DNA of 8,058 bases, taken from assembly GCA_031976175.1 (NCBI GenBank), contig DALYLR010000079.1, positions 1 to 8,058 on the forward strand. The letters run 5' to 3'. Each line of letters begins with the position of its first letter. The stretch's first letter is position 1. The notes beneath the pieces are model-generated. The model was not told the origin of the DNA. It searched no databases and saw only the letters and a program-made list of their open reading frames with translations. This document shows, piece by piece, positions 1-6,511 of this stretch. Source of the DNA: DMER01 sp003451645. GTDB taxonomy: Bacteria; Pseudomonadota; Alphaproteobacteria; Micropepsales; Micropepsaceae. Made by a program: the position numbers and the translations under genes.

Positions 1-2
1 GA

Positions 3-845
3 CCAATCACCATCGGCGAGACGCGCGGCCCCATGGACGCCGCGAGCTTGACACAACAGGCGTTGCTTGAGGGCTATGAGCTCATCGTTTCGGTTGGCGG
101 TGATGGCACGCTCAACGAGGTCGTCAACGGGTTCTTCCGCAATGGCGGGCTCATCAATCCGGACGCGTCATTGGCTCTGGTGACGGTTGGAACCGGTGGC
201 GATTTCCGGCGGACTTTTGGCATTGCCGACGGCTTGGACGAAAGCTTGGCGCGGTTGAAGCAGGGCAAGGATCAGCGCATCGACATCGGCCGCTTGAGTT
301 TCGTGACCGATGATGGCAAGCCGCAAACCCGCTACTTCGCGAATATCGCCAGTTTCGGCCTGTCTGGTGAAGTGGTCCGGCGGGTCAATCGCGCGCGCTG
401 GACCAAGCTTTTGGGGGGGACCTTCGCCTTCCGCTGGGCCGCACTGCGCGCCGCCACGAGTTATCAAAATCGCCCTGTCAGGCTGAAAGTTGACGCAGCA
501 TTCGACCGTGTTGTGCCTGTGTCCACGGTTTGCGTGTGCAACGGGCGCTTTTTTGGCGGCGGCATGATGATAGCGCCAGACGCGGTGCCGGATGATGGTT
601 TGTTCGACGTGATTATTCTGGGCGACGCGCCGCAAGCGGAATCGCTCTCGGTCATGCGCATGATCTACAAGGGCGAGCATGTGCGCCACCCTTCCGTCAC
701 AGTGTTACGCGGCCGCAGCGTGATCGCAACCCCTGTGGAGGCCACCGGCGGGGCATCAGTGTTTCTGGATGTGGATGGCGAGGGCCCTGGAAAACTGCCA
801 GCCGTTTTTGAAATCCTGCCTCAGATCATGCGTTTTCGCCATTAG
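3..845 (+). CDS. Diacylglycerol kinase-family lipid kinase (5' end missing)
   Basis: This is a lipid kinase of the DAGK catalytic-domain family (DgkB/YegS/sphingosine-kinase type), which transfers phosphate from ATP to a lipid hydroxyl at the membrane. The frame is open to the window edge. The residues before the first ATG (base 33), including PITIGETRG, fit the family, so that ATG is internal and the true start lies upstream. Visible family motifs are the nucleotide-binding GGDGTLNEVVNG (bases about 96-131), GTGGDFRRT (about 189-215), the NGRFFGGGM...PDDGLFDV block (about 540-611) and a late VDGEGPG (about 774-794). The usual second motif is GT-x-N-D; here it is GTGGD. About 280 residues are present against roughly 300 for the family, so only a short N-terminus is lost. 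It lies 12 bases before the AGPS-like oxidase, suggesting a shared transcript and a lipid substrate. Whether that is diacylglycerol, an alkyl lipid or another lipid cannot be read from sequence. Confidence 0.88.
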   Translation, partial: PITIGETRGPMDAASLTQQALLEGYELIVSVGGDGTLNEVVNGFFRNGGLINPDASLALVTVGTGGDFRRTFGIADGLDESLARLKQGKDQRIDIGRLSFVTDDGKPQTRYFANIASFGLSGEVVRRVNRARWTKLLGGTFAFRWAALRAATSYQNRPVRLKVDAAFDRVVPVSTVCVCNGRFFGGGMMIAPDAVPDDGLFDVIILGDAPQAESLSVMRMIYKGEHVRHPSVTVLRGRSVIATPVEATGGASVFLDVDGEGPGKLPAVFEILPQIMRFRH

Positions 846-857
846 GAGAGGATCGCA

Positions 858-2552
858 ATGCCCGTTGACCGCATGGCTACGCGTTGGAACGGTTGGGGTC
901 TCTCGTCCGCGCACAGCCCTATGGAGGGGCGAGATGCAGCTTGGCCCTGGGTCGCTGACGCTTTGGGCGTCAAGGAATTGCCGCAAACACACCCCAAACC
1001 GCTTGCTGAGATTGCCCTGCCGCCCTCCCGCCTCACAGGGTTGGCTGCAGCGCAGTTGGCGGATGTTCTGCGTTCGGATCAAATCGCGCCTGAACCCTTG
1101 GAGCGCGCCTCGCATGCGCGCGGGAAGTCTTATCATGATCTCCTGCATTTGCGTGCAGGCAAGCTCGAAGCCTGCCCCGATGCCGTTGTGTACCCGGAGA
1201 ACACGGACGACGCCCTGCAGCTCCTGCAATGGGCGCAAGACCATGACGCGGCAATCGTGCCCTTTGGCGGCGGGTCAAGCGTTGTGGGCGGCGTCACTGC
1301 GCAAGGCCGCGATCTCGTCATTGCCGCCGACATGACACGCATGAATGCGGTTGTCTCGACGGACCCGGTGTCGCGCACAGCCGTCGCGCAAGGCGGCATC
1401 TACGGCATCGATCTGGAAACCAAGCTCCAGGCAAAGGGCCTTACCCTGGGCCATTATCCGCAGTCCTTTGAGTTCTCGACCCTTGGCGGCTGGATCGCCG
1501 CTCGCGGCGCAGGGCAGCAATCCAACCGTTACGGCAAGGCTGAGAAATGGCTCGTTGGCGCCGAGCTCGCAACCCCATCAGGGCTGTGGCGCACAGAGCA
1601 ATTTCCCGCCTCTGCCGCAGGGCCTAATTTCAACCACCTGGTCGCGGGTTCTGAGGGCACATTGGGCCTCATCACCGAGGCGCGCTTTCGCGTTCACACG
1701 GTGCCCAATGTCAAGCAGTACCGCACTTACCTCATGCCTAGTTTCGAGGCTGGTGCCGATGCCATTCGAACCATCGTCCAAGATGAGGTCCCGGTTGCAA
1801 CCATGCGCTTGTCAGACCCGGACGAGACGCATTTCTATCAGGCCTTCGCCAGGGCCGGTTTGAAAGCGGGATGGAAGGACGCACTGCAGGCAAGTGCGCT
1901 TTCGCTCATGGGCGTCGGACCCCGGCCTTGCGCCCTCATCATTGGCTTTGAGGGTGAGCGTGACAGCGTGCATTTCGGCCTGATGCAAGCATCTATCCGG
2001 CTTCGGCGCTTTGGAGGCACGGCAGTTGGCGCTGGCCCCGCTTTGCGCTGGTACGCCCAGCGCTTTCATGGGCCCTATTTGCGTGACCCGCTTATGGATC
2101 GCGGCGTTGGCGTCGACACCTTGGAGACGGCGACACATTGGTCCAACATCTCAAACCTCTATCAGGCGGTCCGCCGCGCCTTGATGCGCGCGTGCTCGGA
2201 GCACGCAGGCATTCCAGGCGCACGCGGGCTTGTGCTTGCCCATATCAGCCACTCTTATCCCGACGGCGCCTCGCTCTATTTCACCTTCATTTTCCCGCGC
2301 GATCTGACGCGCGAGATCGCGCAGTGGCAGGCGATCAAACACGCGGCCAGCGAGGCTATCGCGGCCGCGGGCGGGACCATTAGCCACCACCACGGTGTGG
2401 GCGAAGATCACCTGCCCTGGCTCGTCAAGGAGAAAGGCGCCTTAGGGCTCGCGGTTCTTGAGGCGGTCAAGAACCGCCTCGATCCCAAAGGGATCATGAA
2501 CCCGGGCAAGCTGCTGGCCAGCCCTAATTCGCGACCGCCAACCGCAGTTTAG
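858..2552 (+). CDS. FAD-binding oxidase, alkyl-DHAP synthase-like
   Basis: This 564-residue flavoprotein belongs to the VAO/FAD-binding type-4 family and resembles alkyldihydroxyacetonephosphate synthase (AGPS). AGPS swaps the acyl chain of acyl-DHAP for a fatty alcohol, forming the ether bond of ether lipids. Visible are an N-terminal KWNGWG-like segment (RWNGWG, residues 9-14), the FAD-binding loop PFGGGSSVVGG (135-145), GSEGTLGLITEA (264-275), HISHSYPDG...LYFTF (462-477) and SHHHGVG (509-515). The His triplet and Tyr474 sit where AGPS has its active-site histidines and catalytic tyrosine, judged by motif alignment from memory. No signal peptide or membrane segment is seen. The start is supported by AGGAGAGG at 844-851, six bases before the ATG and overlapping the stop codon of the kinase gene. 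The 3' end overlaps the convergent hydrolase gene by 29 bases. Many bacterial members are annotated only as FAD-linked oxidases, so glycolate/lactate-type oxidase activity remains an alternative. Confidence 0.88.
   Translation: MPVDRMATRWNGWGLSSAHSPMEGRDAAWPWVADALGVKELPQTHPKPLAEIALPPSRLTGLAAAQLADVLRSDQIAPEPLERASHARGKSYHDLLHLRAGKLEACPDAVVYPENTDDALQLLQWAQDHDAAIVPFGGGSSVVGGVTAQGRDLVIAADMTRMNAVVSTDPVSRTAVAQGGIYGIDLETKLQAKGLTLGHYPQSFEFSTLGGWIAARGAGQQSNRYGKAEKWLVGAELATPSGLWRTEQFPASAAGPNFNHLVAGSEGTLGLITEARFRVHTVPNVKQYRTYLMPSFEAGADAIRTIVQDEVPVATMRLSDPDETHFYQAFARAGLKAGWKDALQASALSLMGVGPRPCALIIGFEGERDSVHFGLMQASIRLRRFGGTAVGAGPALRWYAQRFHGPYLRDPLMDRGVGVDTLETATHWSNISNLYQAVRRALMRACSEHAGIPGARGLVLAHISHSYPDGASLYFTFIFPRDLTREIAQWQAIKHAASEAIAAAGGTISHHHGVGEDHLPWLVKEKGALGLAVLEAVKNRLDPKGIMNPGKLLASPNSRPPTAV
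2451..2480. repeat. Strong inverted repeat with two alternative stems inside the oxidase gene
   Basis: GCGGTTCTTGA (2451-2461) and TCAAGAACCGC (2467-2477) form a perfect 11-bp stem with a 5-base loop. An overlapping alternative, GAGGCGGT (2460-2467) with ACCGCCTC (2473-2480), gives an 8-bp stem with loop CAAGA; the two cannot form together. The site is coding on the plus strand (AVLEAVKNRL). For the minus-strand operon it lies about 46 bases past the hydrolase stop codon, where a terminator or 3'-end stabilising hairpin would be expected. No T-tract follows on either strand, so a classical intrinsic terminator is not supported. Confidence 0.6.
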
Positions 2553-3462
2553 CGGCCACGTCCTTGATTGCTTCGGATGCGAGTGGGATGACGCCGGACA
2601 TGTTAAAAAACCCATGCGCCATGGAGGGATAGTCGCGATAGGTCACGCCGACGCCTGCCGCTGCCATTTTGTCCGCATACATCTTGCCTTCGTCCTTGAG
2701 CGGATCAAACCCGGCGGTGATGACATAAGCGGGAGGCAAGTCCTTTACCTCACCATGATAGGGAGACAATTTGGGATCCTTCAAATCATGACCTTGGGGC
2801 ACATAGGCATCAAAGAACCAGTCCATTGCCTGACGCTCCAGGAAATAGCCTTGCGCAAAACTCGCCATCGAAGGCGTCGCCGCATGGGCGATCGTCGTGG
2901 GGTAGATCAGCACTTGATAGATGATGTGCGGCCCGCCATGCGCTTTCGCCATCTGGCAGACAACCGCCGCAAGATTGCCGCCGGCGCTGTCGCCTGCAAC
3001 GGCGATCCGGTTGCCATCAACGCCGATCGTTGAGGCTTGGGCCTCAACCCATTTGACAGCGGCGAAGCAATCATCGGCGGCGGCCGGGAATTTGTGCTCC
3101 GGCGCCAATCGGTAATCGACTGCGACAACGCGCATCCGCGCTTCATTGGCCAATTGACGGCAGAGCGCGTCATGGGTCTGCAGGTCGCCAATCACAAAGC
3201 CGCCGCCGTGGAAATAGACCAGCGCCGGCAGAGGTCCGGTCCCTTGCGCTATGGGTGAATAAATTCTAATGCCGATCTCGCCAGCGGGCCCCGGGATCTT
3301 TTTGTCCTCGACCTTCCCAATCGGCACATTCTGCGGCTCGAGCATTGTCGCCATCATCCGGTACATCTCCCGGCCTTGGGCTGCTGGGATCTCCCAGAGC
3401 TTGGGCATCGGATTGGCTGCCATCTGGTCGAGAAGGCCCTTAAGAGCGGGGTCGAGCGACAT
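2524..3462 (-). CDS. Alpha/beta hydrolase, hormone-sensitive lipase (family IV) esterase
   Basis: This is a 312-residue serine esterase/lipase of the bacterial HSL family, expected to hydrolyse short- to medium-chain carboxylic esters in the cytoplasm (no signal peptide). The oxyanion-hole motif HGGG is at residues 85-88 and the nucleophile elbow GDSAGG at 157-162 (Ser159). Asp253 in GFDPLKDEG and His283 in MAHGF complete the triad. Length matches the family. An ATG six bases upstream (3468) would add two residues, but the ribosome site AAGGA (complement of 3472-3476) lies only 3 bases from it and 9 from the ATG at 3462. The shorter form begins MSLDP, usual in this family, so I chose it. It is the last gene of the minus-strand operon, 60 bases after the fRMsr gene. 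An ester substrate such as a hydroxycinnamate ester would fit the upstream feruloyl-CoA synthase, but that is inference. Its 3' end overlaps the FAD oxidase gene by 29 bases. Confidence 0.92.
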   Translation of the reverse strand: MSLDPALKGLLDQMAANPMPKLWEIPAAQGREMYRMMATMLEPQNVPIGKVEDKKIPGPAGEIGIRIYSPIAQGTGPLPALVYFHGGGFVIGDLQTHDALCRQLANEARMRVVAVDYRLAPEHKFPAAADDCFAAVKWVEAQASTIGVDGNRIAVAGDSAGGNLAAVVCQMAKAHGGPHIIYQVLIYPTTIAHAATPSMASFAQGYFLERQAMDWFFDAYVPQGHDLKDPKLSPYHGEVKDLPPAYVITAGFDPLKDEGKMYADKMAAAGVGVTYRDYPSMAHGFFNMSGVIPLASEAIKDVAAKLRLAVAN

Positions 3463-3471
3463 GAGCATTGT

Positions 3472-3476
3472 TCCTT
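3472..3476 (-). promoter_or_regulatory. Ribosome binding site deciding the hydrolase start
   Basis: AAGGA on the minus strand. Its spacing is 3 bases to the ATG at 3468 and 9 bases to the ATG at 3462, which favours the second ATG as the start of the hydrolase. Confidence 0.55.
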
Positions 3477-3522
3477 ATTATCGAGCGTTTGTGTTGAAGA
3501 TCATGAAAGGCTGGATCACGCC

Positions 3523-4017
3523 CTATAGCGCATCGCTCATGTCCGACCACAGGTTCGCGAGGGCCTCGCATCCGGCTTGATCCTCAGTATCAAAGCGATT
3601 GCGTACCGGACTGTCCAGGTCAAGCACGCCCACAAGGCGCGAGCCTTGGAACAAGGGTATGACCAACTCGGCATTAGAGGCACTGTCGCACGCGATATGC
3701 CCCGGAAAATCGTGCACATCCGGCACCAGGATCGTTTCGCGTCTGGCGACGGCGGTGCCGCAGACACCCTTGCCAATCGCGATCCGCACGCACGCTGGCT
3801 TGCCCTGAAAGGGGCCAAGCAGAAGCTCGTTCCCGCGCAAGAAATAGAACCCTGCCCAATTCAGGTCCTCCAACCCCCACATGATCAAGGCCGACATGTT
3901 TGCGGCATTGGCGATGGGGTCGCGCTCTCCATCCAGAAGCCCGCGCAATTGTGCGTGCAAGTCCGCATAGATCTCGCGTTTTGTTCCAGAGAGCTTCTGG
4001 GCGGCAAAGGCGCTCAT
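3523..4017 (-). CDS. msrC: Free methionine-(R)-sulfoxide reductase (GAF domain)
   Basis: This 164-residue enzyme reduces free methionine-R-sulfoxide to methionine, normally using thioredoxin, and acts in cytoplasmic repair of oxidised methionine. The whole protein is one GAF domain of the YebR/fRMsr type. The signature cysteines are Cys76 (GKPACVRI), Cys86 (GKGVCGTA) and Cys110 (GHIACDSASN). Their spacing of 10 and 24 residues equals that of E. coli fRMsr Cys84, Cys94 and Cys118, and the motif DVHDFPGHIACDSASNAE is typical. The reading frame stays open upstream to 4173, but that extension lies inside the MOSC gene and is low-complexity and Arg-rich. The family start MSAFAAQKL at 4017 forms an ATGA overlap with the MOSC stop codon, so translation is probably coupled. 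No strong separate ribosome site is visible. The assignment is secure; E. coli numbering is from memory. Confidence 0.95.
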   Translation of the reverse strand: MSAFAAQKLSGTKREIYADLHAQLRGLLDGERDPIANAANMSALIMWGLEDLNWAGFYFLRGNELLLGPFQGKPACVRIAIGKGVCGTAVARRETILVPDVHDFPGHIACDSASNAELVIPLFQGSRLVGVLDLDSPVRNRFDTEDQAGCEALANLWSDMSDAL

Positions 4018-4490
4018 GCGGACATCCGTGTGGCGCCAGCGTCGGCCTCGATCGTGACCCCGGCCCCCAACGCGATCGTCCCGCCCTCTAGCACTTTGCA
4101 GCAAATGCCACCGCGCCAATCCGGTTTCAGTGCCTCGCGCAACCCTTGCGCTTGCGCGTCCATGCGGCTGCAAGGCTCGGTTTCCTCGGTAACCTCCAAC
4201 AAGACAGGACCAACCCGCAAACGCGCACCCAACACCTTAATGCCTTCAAGGCCGCTCAGACCTTCGACCAGCAAATTCGCACGGCGCGTGGTCCAGGCAA
4301 GGTCTTGGCCCAAGACATGACACGCCGCCTCCCAGTCTTGAGCGAATATGACCGTCACCTGCCGGTGCCCATTTTTGCCGCGGAAATCGCCCTCAAGTCC
4401 CGCCGCCACGCTCACCGTGCCCGCGCTCAGTGTTTCCATGGCCGCCCGCGGTTGGGCCCGCCTGGCAATCCCAGTAAGTCTCGCTGTCAT
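4014..4490 (-). CDS. MOSC domain-containing protein
   Basis: This 158-residue protein consists of one MOSC domain (molybdenum cofactor sulfurase C-terminal type), a beta-rich fold thought to carry or transfer sulfur, or to bind molybdenum cofactor, through a conserved cysteine. The markers are GLEGDFRGKNGHRQVTV (residues 31-47), RRANLLVEGL (69-78), the cysteine motif TEPCSRMD (104-111, Cys107) and the closing WRGGICCKVLEGG (125-137). It is a stand-alone short form like many YiiM-related bacterial proteins; no NifS-like or Fe-S domain is attached. Its ATG overlaps the feruloyl-CoA synthase stop as ATGA, and its own stop overlaps the fRMsr start the same way. The short GTGG-rich stretch just before the ATG is a weak ribosome site, so translation probably depends on read-in from the upstream gene. 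The substrate is unknown. YiiM-type members reduce N-hydroxylated compounds with molybdenum cofactor, which is one possibility here. Confidence 0.9.
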   Translation of the reverse strand: MTARLTGIARRAQPRAAMETLSAGTVSVAAGLEGDFRGKNGHRQVTVIFAQDWEAACHVLGQDLAWTTRRANLLVEGLSGLEGIKVLGARLRVGPVLLEVTEETEPCSRMDAQAQGLREALKPDWRGGICCKVLEGGTIALGAGVTIEADAGATRMSA

Positions 4491-6340
4491 ATCACCACCA
4501 CATCCGCTGCAGGGTCATCAGCATAAAGAGCCTCGACCAGTTTGGCGCGCCGTTCAAGGGTCGCACGCTGGTTCACATATCCCTTATCCGTGATCTCATG
4601 TCCATCGATCGATGGTGGTTCGGTCATGAGCATGATCCGGCCGATCTTGCCGCTCGAACCGCCCGCTCGTGCGTTGTGGGCCTGCAGGCGCTCACGCAAG
4701 AACGCCACGACATTGGGATGAGCCGTGATTTCCTGTGGCGTACTGGCGTGGATGGAGGCCGCGATTTCTTTCGCCGCTGCCATGTTCGGCCAAGCCAGCA
4801 CCGCGATGTAGTCCTTATCCAAGCCTGCAATCACACAGTCCTGGATGAGCGGCGATGCTGCGGCAATGGCCTCCGCGCGCAGAGTGCCAACGGACACCCA
4901 TGTGCCGCTGGACAGTTTGAAATCCTCCGTCACCCGCCCGTCAAAGATCAGTCCCTTGGCAGGCTCATGCGGGTCCACGAATTTTGCCGCGTCACCAAGC
5001 TTGTAATAGCCCTCCTCGTCAAAAGCTGCCTCGGTCAAATCGGGCCGGTTGAGATAACCTGGCGTTACCGTGGGCCCCTTCACCCGCACCTCCAATTTCT
5101 GTCCATTCGGAACCAGCTTCAGCGTGATCCCTGGCAGCGGCAGCCCAATCAACCCGACGCGCTCAGTCAGCCAATGCACCACCGTGATACCTTGCGTCTC
5201 GGTCGCGCCATACATTGTTGTGAGGGGAATGCGCATGCCGGTGGCCGCGATCGCCAAGGCCTGCATGCGCTCGTAAATGTCGTTCGATAAGGTCGCCCCG
5301 CCATAGCCCATATAGCGCAGATTGGAGAAAAAGCGGTCGCGCAGGATTTCATCCTTCTCCATGGCGCCCGCCAACATGGCAAAGGCAATGGGCGCAGAGC
5401 CGAACACCCTGGGCGAGACTTCCCGTAAGTTGCGGATCGTCTCGTCGAACATTCCGGGGATCGGCTTGCCATTGTCGAGATAGATCGTGCCGCCCGAATT
5501 GATCACGCCGTTAAAGCCCACATTGCCCGCAGAGATATGGTTCCAGGGCATCCACTCCAGGCTCAATGGCACCTCGTCCGGATCGGCCGGCTCGCTGCGA
5601 AGGGCTTCGCTGGCGGCAACCTGTGCGCACATCATGCCTTGCGTCTGGATCACCCCCTTGGGCATGCCCGTTGAGCCTGAGGTGAAGAGGTATTTCGCCA
5701 CCGTCTCTGGCCCAATTGCATCAAGACTTTTCTCGACCGCCGGGCCCGCATTGGTCTCGACGAGCGCCGGATAGGGGGTCGTCTCTAGGTCTGACACAGG
5801 CACGCAAGTGACCACTTCGACGCCTTCAGCATTCAGTGCCTGCAGCGCTTTGGCGTAAGCCGGTCCATCGGCAAAGATCATCCGGGGTTTGGTCAGCGCA
5901 CAGACATGCTTCAGCTTGCCAAAGTCCTGGCTGAACAAGGAATAGGCGACGGAGACGGGCGCTACCGGTACCCGCGCGCGCATCGCACCCAGCATGAGAA
6001 TACCATGTTCGATACTGTTGCCCGAGATGATCATGAGGGGCGTATCTGGGCCCATCTGACGGTCCAGCAGGGCCTGAGCCAACGCCCGTGCAGCGGCATC
6101 TACCTCACCATACGTCGCGTGACGCCAAGGCCCCTCTTGCGTGCGCTGCGCCAAAAAGGGCCGGTCTGGATGCAGCCTTGCCCTGTCCGCGAACATATGC
6201 ACGACCGAGCGCGGAACGGGCCCCAATTCATAGAGTTGGCGGATGATCCAGGCACCATCGGGCCTACGGTGCGAATACACACGCGGCGGCAGCATGGGTA
6301 ATGGTTTGAAGGGCGGCAATGGTTGAGGGCTTGCGGACAT
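4487..6340 (-). CDS. fcs: Feruloyl-CoA synthase
   Basis: This 617-residue ANL-superfamily ligase activates ferulate, and probably other hydroxycinnamates, with ATP and CoA to the CoA thioester plus AMP and PPi, the entry step of CoA-dependent hydroxycinnamate breakdown. The N-terminal RPDGAWIIR and LGPVPRSV blocks fit the Fcs family. The core motifs are the P-loop YLFTSGSTGMPKGV (217-230), WMPWNHISAGN (263-273), MYGATETQG (376-384), YKLGD (446-450), and the Fcs-like GLIFDGRVTEDFKLSSGTWVS (about 463-483). Lys586 in EITDKGYVNQR probably supplies the C-terminal catalytic lysine. AGGGAG (complement of 6347-6352), six bases before the ATG, supports the start. It is first in the minus-strand operon and its stop overlaps the MOSC start. 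The usual partners, enoyl-CoA hydratase/lyase and vanillin dehydrogenase, are not in this window, so the pathway must be completed elsewhere. A related aromatic-acid substrate cannot be excluded. Confidence 0.88.
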   Translation of the reverse strand: MSASPQPLPPFKPLPMLPPRVYSHRRPDGAWIIRQLYELGPVPRSVVHMFADRARLHPDRPFLAQRTQEGPWRHATYGEVDAAARALAQALLDRQMGPDTPLMIISGNSIEHGILMLGAMRARVPVAPVSVAYSLFSQDFGKLKHVCALTKPRMIFADGPAYAKALQALNAEGVEVVTCVPVSDLETTPYPALVETNAGPAVEKSLDAIGPETVAKYLFTSGSTGMPKGVIQTQGMMCAQVAASEALRSEPADPDEVPLSLEWMPWNHISAGNVGFNGVINSGGTIYLDNGKPIPGMFDETIRNLREVSPRVFGSAPIAFAMLAGAMEKDEILRDRFFSNLRYMGYGGATLSNDIYERMQALAIAATGMRIPLTTMYGATETQGITVVHWLTERVGLIGLPLPGITLKLVPNGQKLEVRVKGPTVTPGYLNRPDLTEAAFDEEGYYKLGDAAKFVDPHEPAKGLIFDGRVTEDFKLSSGTWVSVGTLRAEAIAAASPLIQDCVIAGLDKDYIAVLAWPNMAAAKEIAASIHASTPQEITAHPNVVAFLRERLQAHNARAGGSSGKIGRIMLMTEPPSIDGHEITDKGYVNQRATLERRAKLVEALYADDPAADVVVI

Positions 6341-6379
6341 GAATCGCTCCCTGGCGGCGTTATGGTTTCTCTTTGGCCA

Positions 6380-6408
6380 ATGACACCAGGAACGCGCCGC
6401 CGCGCCAA
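6380..6408 (-). promoter_or_regulatory. Candidate sigma70-type promoter for fcs operon
   Basis: On the minus strand, TTGGCG (complement of 6403-6408) and TGTCAT (complement of 6380-6385) are separated by 17 bases; each matches 4 of 6 consensus positions. Initiation would leave a leader of roughly 30 bases before the fcs ATG. The spacing is good but both boxes are weak, so this is only a candidate. Confidence 0.25.
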
Positions 6409-6497
6409 GCCTGTTTGTATTCTTATATTCACCCGGTTGGCGATTGCGTCGCCGCCAAGCTTAAAGTCATAGTGGGGATGGTCTCTCCATCGGACCT

Positions 6498-6502
6498 GAG
6501 GA
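6498..6502 (+). promoter_or_regulatory. Ribosome binding site deciding the META gene start
   Basis: GAGGA directly abuts the ATG at 6503 (no spacer) but lies 9 bases before the ATG at 6512. The second ATG is therefore favoured, and it also gives a cleaner signal peptide. Confidence 0.55.
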
Positions 6503-6511
6503 ATGTGCACA

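Larger units (their letters stand above)
2524..6340 (-). other. Predicted operon: fcs - MOSC - fRMsr - esterase
   Basis: Four minus-strand genes follow each other with ATGA overlaps at 4487-4490 and 4014-4017 and a 60-base gap before the hydrolase. No hairpin terminator is evident in that gap. The transcript would start in the divergent region 6341-6511. Its end would fall inside the convergent FAD oxidase gene, near the hairpin at 2451-2480. Co-transcription is inferred from spacing only. Confidence 0.7.
6341..6511. promoter_or_regulatory. Divergent intergenic region with TTGGC/GCCAA dyads
   Basis: This is the only divergent spacer in the window, so it should hold promoters for both the fcs operon and the META gene. 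It contains the perfect palindrome TTGGCCAA (6373-6380), a CGCCAAGC (6403-6410) and TTGGCG-N10-CGCCAA (6437-6458). The last holds a nested GGCGA-TTGCG-TCGCC stem (6439-6453). The repeated half-site suggests an operator, for example for a hydroxycinnamate-CoA-responsive regulator, but no regulator gene is in the window and no known operator consensus is recognised. No convincing -10 box was found for the META gene; CATAGT at 6468-6473 is the best match and has only a weak -35. Confidence 0.4.

Noticed and set aside
168..689. 173-codon minus-strand open frame inside the lipid kinase gene
   Set aside because: It is antisense to kinase motifs, and its His/Arg-rich composition is typical of a shadow frame.
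3463..3490. GATAAT as a -10 box for a separate hydrolase promoter
   Set aside because: It matches 5 of 6 positions, but it would start transcription almost at the ATG, leave the ribosome site outside the message, and has no -35 at suitable spacing.
4018..4173. N-terminal extension of the fRMsr gene up to 4173
   Set aside because: The extra 52 residues are Arg/Gly/His-rich, lie inside the MOSC coding region, and have no counterpart in the fRMsr family. The ATGA start fits better.
3577..4320. 247-codon plus-strand open frame opposite the fRMsr and MOSC genes
   Set aside because: It spans two well-recognised genes on the other strand, and its product has no recognisable motif. Long antisense frames are expected in GC-rich coding DNA.
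4598..5290. 230-codon plus-strand open frame inside fcs
   Set aside because: It is antisense to conserved ANL motifs of feruloyl-CoA synthase, and its product is Arg/His/Cys-rich with no domain.
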